The notes beneath the pieces are model-generated. The model did not search any database. It was not told the DNA's origin and saw only the letters and a list, made by a program, of their open reading frames with translations. The position numbers were made by a program, and so were the translations under genes. This document shows positions 54,403 to 64,000 of a DNA stretch of 64,000 nucleotides, piece after piece. Numbering within the stretch: the stretch's first letter is position 1; every line of letters starts with the position of its first letter. The stretch comes from Cladocopium goreaui. Its lineage: Eukaryota; Sar; Dinophyceae; Suessiales; Symbiodiniaceae. The stretch is taken from positions 12,501 through 76,500 of the forward strand of contig CAMXCT020006576.1 in assembly GCA_947184155.2 (NCBI GenBank). The letters are read 5' to 3'.

Positions 54403-55240
54403 CCATAATTAGTTCTCAACGCTCCAGTCGATTTGCAGTTTTTGAATCAGTTGGTTCAACGATCTTCCCATGAAAACCATTGAAAACCTCCATTTTGTTC
54501 GGGGATTTCCTGCCAGGACATTGGCCAGCGGCGATTCCAAGCTGTGCACATCCGTGTTCAGTGTGCGGAAGCCCAAGTCCCCCAGTTTCGGCCAGACATC
54601 GTCCCTACTTGTATGTTGCATTTATCGATAGGTGTTCCACTTGCAAACCTTTAAGCTATACAACTGGGAACTGGGAACTTTAGAGGGAAACCAGGACAAG
54701 GTGGGGTCGTGGAAGTGGTTTTTGCTGATTGCATTATAAACGTCTTACCTTTTTGTGGTGCCTGGTTGTTTGATTCTGTTTGTTGGCTTCTGGTTTCAGT
54801 TGCCGTCTCATGATCAACGCCTTATTATGACATGTTGTCCAGTCAACTGATTTCCATGTGGCAAGGTAAACATGTCGTGTGCTGGACGCGTTCCAACTGC
54901 GCGCTGGTAGTGTGAACTACTTTCCCCATCTTGCATGATTGCACACGTTCATGGTCACAGTGTAGCAGTCTTAGCAGCATATATCACGCTGATATTAATG
55001 CTGATACACCCAGCTGCCAGAATGTAGTGTGGTTAAAACATGCTAAAACAATAATAAACAACCCATTTGGGAAGGGTTTATACCACCTATTTCAATGTTT
55101 TGAAAAATGTTCGTTAAGTTTTTCTATCCCAGATATTCTTGAGGATTCAACCAGCCGCATGAGCAGCTGACCCCTTTAAGAATGGGCCTGAATAGACCCC
55201 TAACATAATGTGTATATATACATATAAATAAACACCATAT
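54403..55240. other. Mostly non-coding, no exon called
   Basis: Unique sequence, a partial family G copy (55025-55085) and short ORFs on both strands. Nothing decisive. Confidence 0.45.
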
Positions 55241-55241
55241 A

Positions 55242-55302
55242 GGTGGATGGATGGATGGATGGATGGATGGATAGATAGATAGATAGATAGATAGATGGAT
55301 AC
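55242..55302. repeat. GGAT/AGAT tetranucleotide microsatellite
   Basis: (GGAT)n then (AGAT)n. Confidence 0.95.
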
Positions 55303-55362
55303 AAAACCATATTAAACCCACAATATTCCTCCAGATTTACTGGTTGTGGTCCTCAATTCAAG

Positions 55363-58300
55363 CCTTCGCCGTTGCTGTCGACTGCCAAGGTGCTTGGTCG
55401 CCAAGGCAGGTGGCCCGAGGCCTGCTTTCTGCTCTCGCAGCGGCGCAGTGGGGGCTGCCTGGTGGATGATGGGCCGCTGGAAATGGTGGGAACTGGATGA
55501 TCCATGGAACTGGGAAAATCCGCGTTGAAATCTTTATGAATCTCCCACCCAGCCATGAAAATTCAATGAATCCTTGGGGAAAACTTAAGGATTCATATTT
55601 TTCGATGATCCAATACGAGCTTTGGGGGTATCAGCCCAGGTTGCGAGAGGGACATCATGGGACATCGATACGGAAAAATGCTGAAAACGTATAGCATTTT
55701 TTCCAATTGTAGATCCAATGGGTTTTCCATATCTATGCTATGATATGCTATGATATGTATGTTAGTTTGCTGGAATGTGAACCCAGCCAAAAAAACTCGG
55801 GGTGCAACACACAGAACTGGGATAAATGGGATATGGCCACCAAACTTGTGTGCAAAACTCGCATTTCATGGGATGCTTATGGCGGTGGAATTGTGACCGC
55901 TTCATAGACGGTTAAAATTCGCCCTTCGTGGTTGTTGGTGACCCTCCAGTAAACTAACATAATATGGAAAATGGATGAAAATGGACCATTTAGTTCGGTG
56001 ACTTACCTATTAAATCCTATTAAGATAGTGGTTTTCCATAGCCACATGGCAACAAAGCCTCAGCCTTGGCCTTTGTTGGGGGATCAGCAGCGGTCACCAA
56101 GGCAATGAGGAGCAGCTCGACACCATCGTCTACAATGCCGTCATCAAGGTGCCGCGGCTGAGGGACCCGAGGGATGAAAAATAAAGAGCTACGGAATGTG
56201 GCCACTCAGACTGAACTAGGCGAATTTGTGTGAAGCCAATTCTCTGAGAGCCCTGTGGTGACAATGCGATGTGCTTTCGGTCCTGTCTCTGACTATCTCC
56301 CACTTAAGTCTGGATTATAGGTGATGGAAGTCATGAAGTGGTTCTTCATATGATTAGCATGTGGTCCGAAATGGCTGGCAGATAGGTGAAAGCAACAACC
56401 TAGGTGCGTTCCTTCAAAACAAATTAACGAAGTTTCAGTTGGCTAACAAGAAACGAAACCAACAGTCATGTGGTAAACCCAATGCCATAAACAATTTGGG
56501 GATACTAGTTACCACATGTTACCCATGGTGATATTAGGGATGGTTCATGATCGGCTGAATCCCACATTCGCCCGCTATTCCCAACATTGGCAAAGTGTCC
56601 TGTTTCAGGCATGTGAGAGGAGCAGTGAATGGTCACAGGTGCTGATGCTGTGTTACAAATTCTCGATGTTCATGGCAAAATATGGCAAACTTAAAGCTTG
56701 TGGATTTACTTGCCTATTTTTTTCTGCTGGGTTTCAAAATGTGTCTATTTAGTGTTGGCATTTGCAAGAGTCACATATCAGAAAAGAGTTGCTGATACCG
56801 TCACCGACAGTCGGCCATTGATTTGCTGCTGATTCTTTGGGGGGAACCCGTGCATTATTTTCGATGTTCCTCTCAAAGCTTTCACGTGGGGCCGTCTTCT
56901 CCAAAAGCTTCATCATTCCGAGAGACATCGAGGTGATTTGACTTACTGTGGAGCAATATGTTTTTCAGAACAAAGTTCCTCTACAACTGTGATCATTTGC
57001 AGAACTTTATCGACTTCAAGATAAGACATTCTGGCTTGGTTTCTGGGGTGTTTGAGCAAAAAGATCTAGATAGCCATTTCAGCAAAAAGATCCAGCCAGA
57101 AATAAACCAGCAGAAATTGTTCTTTACCAGTTATCCAGTGGCAATGCAGATTCCCTACATCAAAAATGGATAAAAATGGAAACATGGGAGGAACAATACG
57201 GTATTCTGGGTAAATTATAATGTGGCTCACCGGTCGGCCACGGGTTCTTGTCGTACGGTAGATTCGGGTAGATTATAACGACCTCACTCAGTGGAATGAT
57301 GCTTAGTATAGGGAATCATCCCCAAATCACCGTATTTTAGGTTAGTGAATTGTCTAACTGATCCAGAGTAATCATGGGGGTAAAACAACAATAAACCATC
57401 CCCCAAACGACCATTTTTATAGGTGGTATGTTTATCATTCCCAGTCATGGGTGGTTTAGTTTTTTTTACCCACATTATAACCAATATCAATAATATCAAT
57501 CAATATCAGCCAATCATCTGGTATATATCAACCATCTGGTATAATCAACAACAATAGTACGTATATAACTCCAGAATATATATATATATATACAAATATA
57601 CAATAATATTCAATACTATTCCCATTAAATCCCATTAATATCAATCAGTACTGGCCATTAATTTACTATAATCTCATTAATATCCCAATAGCCCAGCTCG
57701 TTGTTTGAAACGTGCTGTTTCTTTTCCATGGATGACGATCGTGCCACGGCCCGTCTGGCCCATCAACGCACCGTAAGTGGCTTACAGATATAACTGGAGG
57801 ATGTTTCCTATATATATATAATCCTGTATATATACCCTCTGGTTATTTAACATAGCCATGGAAAATCACCATTTTCAATAGGTGAACCATCTATAAATGG
57901 GCCATTTTCCATGGCTATGTTAAATAACCAGAGGGTATATATACAATAGTTGTAAATGATTATATGTAATTATGATAGAACCTGACTGGGATGTTCCATA
58001 TCCATGTACATGTGTAATCGTGTTATGATGATCTGCCTACAAGTCCATATACCCTCCAGCAAACCTGCATCGCTATGCGAAAACCACTACCAACATAAAT
58101 CGTTTCCAGGGGAAAACCATGGATTTCCACAGCTATGTTATTTTGGTACCTCAGTTTCCAGTCCAAAACCGTCGCGACGGGTCCCCAACGGTCCACGACG
58201 TCGCGACGGGTCTGCCGCAGCGCCAGGCTCTGGGGTGGTTCAGCGAAGTGCGGCTCGCAGAGATGGCTCCAGATGTGGCGACTTGGAGTTTTTTGGTGAG

Positions 58301-60825
58301 ACAGGTACCCTCTGGTAATGACTAACATAGCTATTGAAAATGGTGATTTATTTAGTGGATTTACCCATTGAACATGGTGATTTTCCATAGTTATTTTAGT
58401 TTACCAGAGGGTAAACCTGATTTAAGCAACCAAAATCGTCATTGAATGGGATATCATGGGAATATGTTGGGACAACCATATAAAATATAGAGACATCATA
58501 GACCAATCATCACTCGGTATTTTTCAGTGGCCCTTTTTGGGGGTATCACCACACCAGAGCCTATGGGGTGAACCCCTCTTTGAAGCCATCACCTGCGGCA
58601 CAGAATGAGGTCACCTTCAATACGACGATCACTGCGTTGCAGAAAGGCGCCATGGAATCGTTGACGAGAGACAGGATGGTGTAAGGTTGGAAACATGGGG
58701 GGGTTCTTGAAATTGATGATCCCCAGTCGTCACCATGGGTTTCAATAGTAAAATGGTCTAATGACTGGATGATTGGGGGTACGCCTATTTTGGGAGACTC
58801 CGTATTTAGACATAAGCAAAGGGTGACTGTTTTAAACTTCAACCCATCATCTTTGACTGGTGAAGCAATCAAATTAGATGTTATTTTCTGGCTAGATATT
58901 TGATATTTATACATATATTATATCAAATTGAAATATAGATCGCTGTCTGACTTCAACTTGATTTCAGTTGAGATTTGCTCAGCTGCAGCAGTTGCAACAG
59001 AGTGCTGGAGTCCAAAAAATATTCCCATATTTGTTGATGATCAAAGCAACTGAAAGCCCGCCCCATCTTTCGTTGGTTACGCCCAGGTCAACAATGGCAG
59101 CAGGCCCTGGTCATGATGGAGGAGGCAGGACTGGTCGAAGAAGAGACATGTGGATACCCTTGGGTTTGCTCAAACGTGGCTTGCTGGGAAATACCCGATC
59201 AGAATAATTATATATACAATTATATACATACATCCATACATCCATACATCCATACCATACCATACCATACCATAACAGTATCAGTATCATGTATCATGTT
59301 TCATGTATCATGTGTCATATATCATAAAACATATATCATAAATCATAAATCATAAATCATATATATTCATATATCGTATCATATCATATCATATCATATA
59401 TCAATGGATGTGCTTATAGAAACATCATCTATAAATGGAGGATATTCCATTGCCATGTTTGATTCCGTAGGGTAATTCCTATGGTAATTCAAGCAGGGGC
59501 TTCCTGCTCCAGTAGTACATCTCCAGACCCTCAGATCCCTCAGGGCCTGTTGGATCATGAAAGATGATATCGCCATGTCAATGCAGAAACTATGCTCTTT
59601 TGGGCTAAGCTAAGTGACTTGACGGCCCACATTTACTTCAGGCTTTTCGTGGTTTAACGGTTGTTATTTTGCTGCCTCCGTCCTCAATGAACTGAGGATC
59701 TGAGGGGTGAATCCCCATGTATTTCTGGTTCAATAGCCATCTTTGGTTGCTTGGAAAATCTCCACTTTCTGATGGTAAAAGGTGTTCAATCCCTAAGTCA
59801 AACTCATGTAGGCTAGCTCGCCGTTTGTGCAGCTTAATAATGAGCTAGTTATTATGAAAAACGGCATCGTAAAATCTGAAGGTCATATCTAGATTTGTGT
59901 TGCTGAAATCACCATTTTTGTCGGTTCAATCATCTAAGAACCCATAGCTAGAGTCTGGATTAGATACTTCATCATATTTTATCTACTTGCATTGCATCCC
60001 TCATTTCTGGTGCCCCAAAAAAAATCCGCCATCCCTCAGTCAGGTGGATCGTCACGTGACGCCGGACGCGGTCACCTGCGCAGCGGCGGTGCAAGCCTGT
60101 GGCCAAGGCTCCATATGAAGCAAACGGATGGGATTGGCCCATGATTTTTAGTGGGGTGAACCATGGGTAAAGCCATGGATTTTCTATGTTACTTAACAGT
60201 GTTTAACAGTTTTCAATGATATTCAATGTATTTTAAGGTTAAAGCCCCATGTTTTGTTGGAAACCTCAGCAGTTTGCGCGGTCAAGCTTTGATGTGTAGT
60301 TCAATATAGTTCAATACTTCAATAATCTTTGATTTGTGTGGCGGATCTCACGCTGTCTTGTGCCAGTGCTCGCGCTGGTGAGCTGATGGGGCTTCCCACG
60401 CCTCGTTTCACTCAGCTTTGATCTCTTAGGCCATGGATGGGGGTTATCTGCTAACTATCCAAAAAATGTCATGTCGAAGTCCGCGAAATCTGCCTTCAAA
60501 TATTCTTTTGGGTTGGATTTCAATGGATTTCATCATCTCATTGGAATCTCGTTGACTATCCGGATGGGGATGGATCAAAACCTATGTACCATAGTTGGGA
60601 GGGACGAAGCTCATAAATCATCCTCACAAATCATCATAGGATCATCACAAATCTTCATAGAATCATCAAAAAATCATCATAGTATCATCATAGAATCATC
60701 GTAAATCACCATAAATCCCATCTATTTCAGGATTGTTGCGGGTGAACAGCAGGGAATTCCATGGGTTTCGCAACAGAGGCGGACGCTGGGACATGGCCCT
60801 TGAGATCTTCTACAACGCAAGGCCA
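55363..60825 (+). CDS. PPR (pentatricopeptide repeat) gene in tiny exons
   Basis: At least seven plus-strand exons carry PPR repeats, which bind RNA, typically in plastids or mitochondria. 56102-56148 ends LDTIVYNAVIK in phase 0 and joins 56609-56638, ACERSSEWSQ. 58604-58646 reads NEVTFNTTITALQK and joins 59087-59133, QQWQQALVMMEEAGL, through a GC donor (AAAG|GCGCCA). 60044-60107 reads TPDAVTCAAAVQACGQ and joins 60779-60825, GRWDMALEIFYN, through CAAG|GCTCCA. 58162-58314 reads PQRQALGWFSEVRLAEMAPD, then VATWSFL. Possible extra exons: 55363-55461 (LLSTAKVLGRQGRWPEAC, or another frame), 56879-56932 (FIIPRDIE) and 57700-57772 (donor ACC|GTAAGT). Introns hold family A, H and I repeats. The start and stop were not identified, and the gene may extend beyond these exons. 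Confidence 0.65.
56102..56148 (+). CDS. PPR gene exon (TIVYNAVIK)
   Basis: CACCAAG|GC to ATCAAG|GTGCCG. It reads NEEQLDTIVYNAVIK, the N-terminal helix of a PPR motif, leaving phase 0. Confidence 0.62.
56609..56638 (+). CDS. PPR gene 30-nt exon (ACERSSEWSQ)
   Basis: CCTGTTTCAG|GCA to TCACAG|GTGCTG. ACERSSEWSQ supplies the AC.....W of the same PPR motif as the previous exon, in phase. Confidence 0.62.
57833..57937. mobile_element. Family A MITE-like element (complete), intronic
   Basis: TACCCTCTGGTTATTTAAC ... GTTAAATAACCAGAGGGTA; nearly perfect arms. Confidence 0.88.
58049..58150. mobile_element. Family A MITE-like element, degraded
   Basis: TACCCTCCAGCAAACC ... AGCTATGTTATTTTGGTACC; only fragments of the core remain. 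Confidence 0.45.
58162..58314 (+). CDS. PPR gene exon ending at or in a family A element
   Basis: CAGTTTCCAG|TC opens a frame ending LAEMAPDVATWSFL. Donors in order: TTTTTG|GTGAGA (end 58295), AGACAG|GTACCC (58304), and the MITE's own CTCTG|GTAATG (58314). The last leaves one base and is in phase with an acceptor at 58559 (CAGAG|CC, reading YGVNPSLKPSPAAQ into NEVTF). Confidence 0.55.
58306..58413. mobile_element. Family A MITE-like element (complete), at a splice donor
   Basis: TACCCTCTGGTAATGAC ... GTTTACCAGAGGGTA. Confidence 0.88.
58604..58646 (+). CDS. PPR gene exon with GC donor
   Basis: GCGGCACAG|AAT (or an upstream start at 58560) to CAGAAAG|GCGCCA. NEVTFNTTITALQK(G) is a canonical PPR helix A; the GC donor is required to join QQWQQAL in phase. 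A GT donor at 58679 would break the motif. Confidence 0.62.
59087..59133 (+). CDS. PPR gene exon (WQQALVMMEEAGL)
   Basis: GTTACGCCCAG|GT to GGACTG|GTCGAA. QQWQQALVMMEEAGL is PPR helix B. Phase 0 exit matches the exon at 60044. Confidence 0.65.
59134..60043. other. Intron of the PPR gene
   Basis: Contains CATC/CCATA and CATGTATCAT microsatellites (59225-59400) and unique AT-rich sequence. No further PPR motif seen. Confidence 0.5.
60044..60107 (+). CDS. PPR gene exon with GC donor
   Basis: CTCAGTCAG|GTG to GGCCAAG|GCTCCA. It reads VDRHVTPDAVTCAAAVQACG. PDAVTCAAAVQACGQ is a textbook PPR helix A. The next acceptor, AACAGAG|GC (60778), completes Gly and leads to GRWDMALEIF. Confidence 0.67.
60779..60825 (+). 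CDS. PPR gene exon (GRWDMALEIFYN)
   Basis: CGCAACAGAG|GC opens in phase. The 3' border is unclear (GCAAG|GCCAAG, another GC donor, near 60820). Confidence 0.6.
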
Positions 60826-60986
60826 AGTGGGGCGGGGACCCCGTGCGGAGATGGCCGAAAACCACTGGTAATTTAACGTGGCTATTGAAAATGGCCATTA
60901 ATGGTTAATAATGGTTAATAGTGATTAATAGTGATTAATAATCATTAATGGTGATTAGTGGTGATTAATGGTGATTGATGGTGATT

Positions 60987-61096
60987 TACCCTCTGGTAAA
61001 CATACAAATAGCTATTGAAAATGGCAATTTATAGTTGATTTACCTATCAAAAATGGTGATCTTCAATAATTAGATATGTTAGTTTACCAGAGGGTA
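60987..61096. mobile_element. Family A MITE-like element (complete)
   Basis: TACCCTCTGGTAAACATAC ... GTTAGTTTACCAGAGGGTA, after a GGTTAATAGT/GGTGATTAAT array (60895-60986), as at 40500-40671. Confidence 0.85.
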
Positions 61097-63039
61097 ATGT
61101 TTTTTGGTTGGTGTTGGTTAATGAAGACCCATTGTTACCAGCCTGATGTTTTGGATGATAATGATGTTGGTGTTTTCTTTTGGTAGGAGAATGCTGATGT
61201 CAATTGATTTATTTGTAAAGCGATGAATGCTTGATGAATGGGCGAAATGTTGTTTGCTGTTCGGATGGAGGAAGATGCGGAGTATCTCACCATATTTGAC
61301 CTTTTCGATGATGAAACCTTCTTCAGGCGTTATTAACCACCATAAAGCCTATAGGGCCTATAGGGCTCATGAAAACTCAATTTTAGTTAGTGAGCCCGGT
61401 AAACTATGACAGAGTCGGCTTTTGGATTGATTCTTACCCGTTTTGATCAGCTGAAAGATGTGATCCACGATCAAAACTACCGTTCTTGTAGGTTTAGCTG
61501 GTTAGGAATGACTGGTAAAGCCAACTTCAAAGTGATCATGCAACTGTAATATAATCATTCAAAAATGCAGGTATAGGCTGTATAGGGCCAAATGTTGAAG
61601 GGTTGCTTTTACCCCATTGTGTTAGGTTGATCCCAATTAGGACCATGGTCAAAACTTGATCACACCGGGGGATGGTCATAGAGTACATACTGATGATTCG
61701 GTGTATTCATGTCATCCATAATCCATAGCGTACACGTGAATCCACTACTAGGTACCTATGATCATCCTATAGTAACAATAATCTTACGTATAATCATCCA
61801 GATACCTATAGATTTATTATAGATGTATTATAAATAACCTTCTCATAATCCCACGGTCCCCATGATCTATACGGATTTCCATCGACCGTGGCCGTGGCAC
61901 ATGGCCTTCGCCATATAGCAGCCAGGGCGAGACTCGATGTGCAGTAGAAACCTGAGTTTCAAGAAAAATCATGGGTTGAATGGGCATGTTAATATAAAAA
62001 TAATGGTATATAATGTATATAATGGTTGGTATATATAAGAAATTACACCATACACTTATATTATAAAATCTATATCATATATAATTACATGCGCATCTCT
62101 ATTGGTTGATAATGGATAATCATTGGGGATTTTAATGGGCTTATATAAAGCGGTTAAAACATACCATGAAAATGGATAGAATCTACTATATTTTGTGGAT
62201 ATTTAATGATATACCATTCATGCTATCATGGTAGATATACCTCAGGTAATTTGATGCTATGGATTATTTACCATTACTTACCCATTTACCCCATTATATC
62301 CAATGATATTCCCATTAATGTTGGTAAAACAATGCCTTTTCTACCAGCCATGACTGGGAATGGTATTTATACATGTTTATACCACCTATAAAAATGGTGA
62401 TGACTGGGGGATGGTGCAAATGGCATTGTTTTAGCCACATTATAGTGGTAATGGATAGGAAATGATAAGAATCTAGATGAATTTGATCACGACCTCACGT
62501 CACGATGGCACTGGAATTCAGAATGGTGGTGAATGGATTTGGAAAAAAATACCCCAAATAGCTGAACTTTTCAGGTCAGGGAATGAGTGTAATTTCTCCA
62601 GATGTTTGAAAATACATGAAATCTTAATAAATGAATAGAAAGTAAAGGTTCAATTCTTAGGTTTGGGGTTGAGCATTGACCCATAAATGGGGGATACTTG
62701 AAAATGGCCCTCTTGTTTAGGAGGAAATGATGTCGCTTATTTATTTTTCATACAAGAAACACTTATCTGGATGTTCTCATGGCAAGTAGTTTCTCACTAG
62801 CATGAACTTTAGTGACATCACGGAAATGGACGTCCTGTGTTCATCATTGTTTATCATGAGTCAAAGTACTGTAGATTGAATTCTAGTGGTGACGTTGTTT
62901 TCCATCTATTCTGGGTTACATTCTACCAACGGAGAACAGTGCATCTACTCTTACCCCCTAGAAAACAATTTTTCATACACTGCGGTAATCAAGCGTGGCA
63001 ATGGAACATTATCAATGGAGTTCGATGATGCTTTCCCAT
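61097..63039. other. Non-coding stretch
   Basis: Unique AT-rich sequence, a family G copy (about 62318-62440), family H-like fragments (62535-62620) and a family A-like left end at 62239. No exon supported. Confidence 0.5.
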
Positions 63040-63148
63040 GGGTATGGGTCAATACCTATAGATACATTTTTAGTGGGTTATTCACATCCATAAATCCCAG
63101 CTATGACTTGGGGTTCACGGCACGGTACCAGGGTTTTGACCCATCCCC
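63040..63148. mobile_element. Family I inverted-repeat element
   Basis: GGGTATGGGTCAATACC ... GGTACCAGGGTTTTGACCC. Confidence 0.8.
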
Positions 63149-64000
63149 CCATTAAAACCTTCATTTCTGGCAGATTTTGAGTTTCGGCCGAGGCTTGACG
63201 TGGTGTGTTTGAACACTCTGGTGAGCGTTTGTGGTCGCTGGGAGCACGGGCATCTCAGGGAGATCCTGGGGAATTCTCCCGACCGGCCGAAGTTTTCAGG
63301 TGAACTATGTTATGAGAATTTACCCAGATGACATGGGGATATATAATGATATATATATAATATAATATATATATGATGGGGATGGCATGTGACGAAGATA
63401 GAGCCAACACAAAATATCTCTGGATATTATCTAGATATATGTGGTGGTTTTTCTAAAGCGGGTGTCTGAAACCATGGGATACCCACAATATATGGCCATT
63501 TCACTCTTCTCCCACATGGCGCTCAATGGCGCTAAGCCGCTACTCACTACATGGCCATGCCATAGCGTTGGGATCCATCGTGGATACCATCATGAACATG
63601 TTTGATGATTGAACATGCGTGCCAACGGATTTGACCATGCATTGGGTATAAAGTCAAATTTGAGTAGCTGAGTAGCTTGGAGGATAGTGGATAGTGAAAA
63701 AAGTCCTAGAAGGATGGAGATAGCATGGACACTGTCTGTAGGCAGGGTGTTCCGACCTTTCTAGGAACTCTGCAGCTTCCAGCTCTATGCTGCTATGCGT
63801 GGTGATTATCGCTTGGTGACTTTAGACCATTTGAAACATCAACTCACCAACTCTTTGAATTAAATCCTAACAAACTTTGAGTAATAATTTCATAGAGCTC
63901 TCTAAGCCAAGCTTCTTGTCAACAGACATGGGTCATAGTTTTTTTCAGCCTGATATCCGGTGGACAATTACAGATGGATATCCAGTATATTCCAATAATC
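63149..64000. other. Non-coding window end
   Basis: A GC-richer islet at 63165-63290 has no frame that could be preferred. The rest is unique AT-rich DNA with a short TA run (63345-63375). Confidence 0.45.

Noticed and set aside
1-64000. CRISPR arrays, bacterial operons, IS elements, ribosome binding sites, rRNA
   Set aside because: No regularly spaced identical repeats with unique spacers and no Shine-Dalgarno-led gene strings. Coding islands are intron-bounded, so the DNA is eukaryotic. No rRNA motif was recognised.

Overview
The window looks like nuclear DNA of a microbial eukaryote. Short GC-rich coding islands of roughly 30-500 bp lie in long AT-rich, microsatellite-rich non-coding DNA. 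Most islands are bounded by GT-AG or GC-AG splice signals, often with AG followed by G at the acceptor. Small dispersed inverted-repeat elements are very numerous. GC-AG introns, AGG acceptors, PPR repeats of the ACxxxxxW...AL type and large repeat-filled introns together best fit a dinoflagellate or close alveolate relative. That placement is inference; no rRNA or other marker gene is present. No bacterial or viral genes, operons or CRISPR arrays were seen.

Layout. 1-20 kb: scattered single-exon islands on both strands (1.86 kb +, 5.7-6.0 kb -, 7.4-7.6 kb -, 13.9-14.1 kb - PPR-like, 16.6 kb +, 17.1-17.6 kb + with MITEs as introns, 18.4-18.8 kb -). 19.9-20.75 kb: a three-exon minus-strand gene end with phase-compatible junctions. 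20.9-30 kb: mostly AT microsatellite and repeats, with weak islands at 23.0, 24.0-24.6, 26.0-26.2 and 27.0 kb and a tRNA-like relic at 28.8 kb. 30.3-43.6 kb: a series of plus-strand exons, including a protein kinase glycine-loop exon at 37.5 kb, interrupted by a long minus-strand terminal exon at 35.7-36.2 kb. 45.5-46.7 kb: a GC-rich 95-bp tandem array enclosed by an 11-bp inverted repeat. 47.8-49.7 kb: plus-strand coding islands, including a kinase HRDLK exon. 50.7-51.3 kb: a second minisatellite. 52.3-54.2 kb: a two-exon plus fragment, an ABC-transporter-like exon (+) and a long minus exon. 55.4-60.8 kb: a plus-strand PPR gene split into tiny exons. 61-64 kb: repeats only.

The most interesting signal is the relation between the small inverted-repeat elements and splicing. 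At least nine families occur. The two commonest have termini of the form CTGGT...ACCAG, so each copy carries a GT donor at one end and an AG acceptor at the other, in either orientation. At several places (17.2-17.5, 27.1, 49.5, 53.4 and 58.3 kb) reading frames run directly into or out of these termini. The elements therefore behave like introners, transposons that create introns. All gene calls are exon-level inferences from reading frame, codon pattern and splice signals; no transcript or homology search was available.
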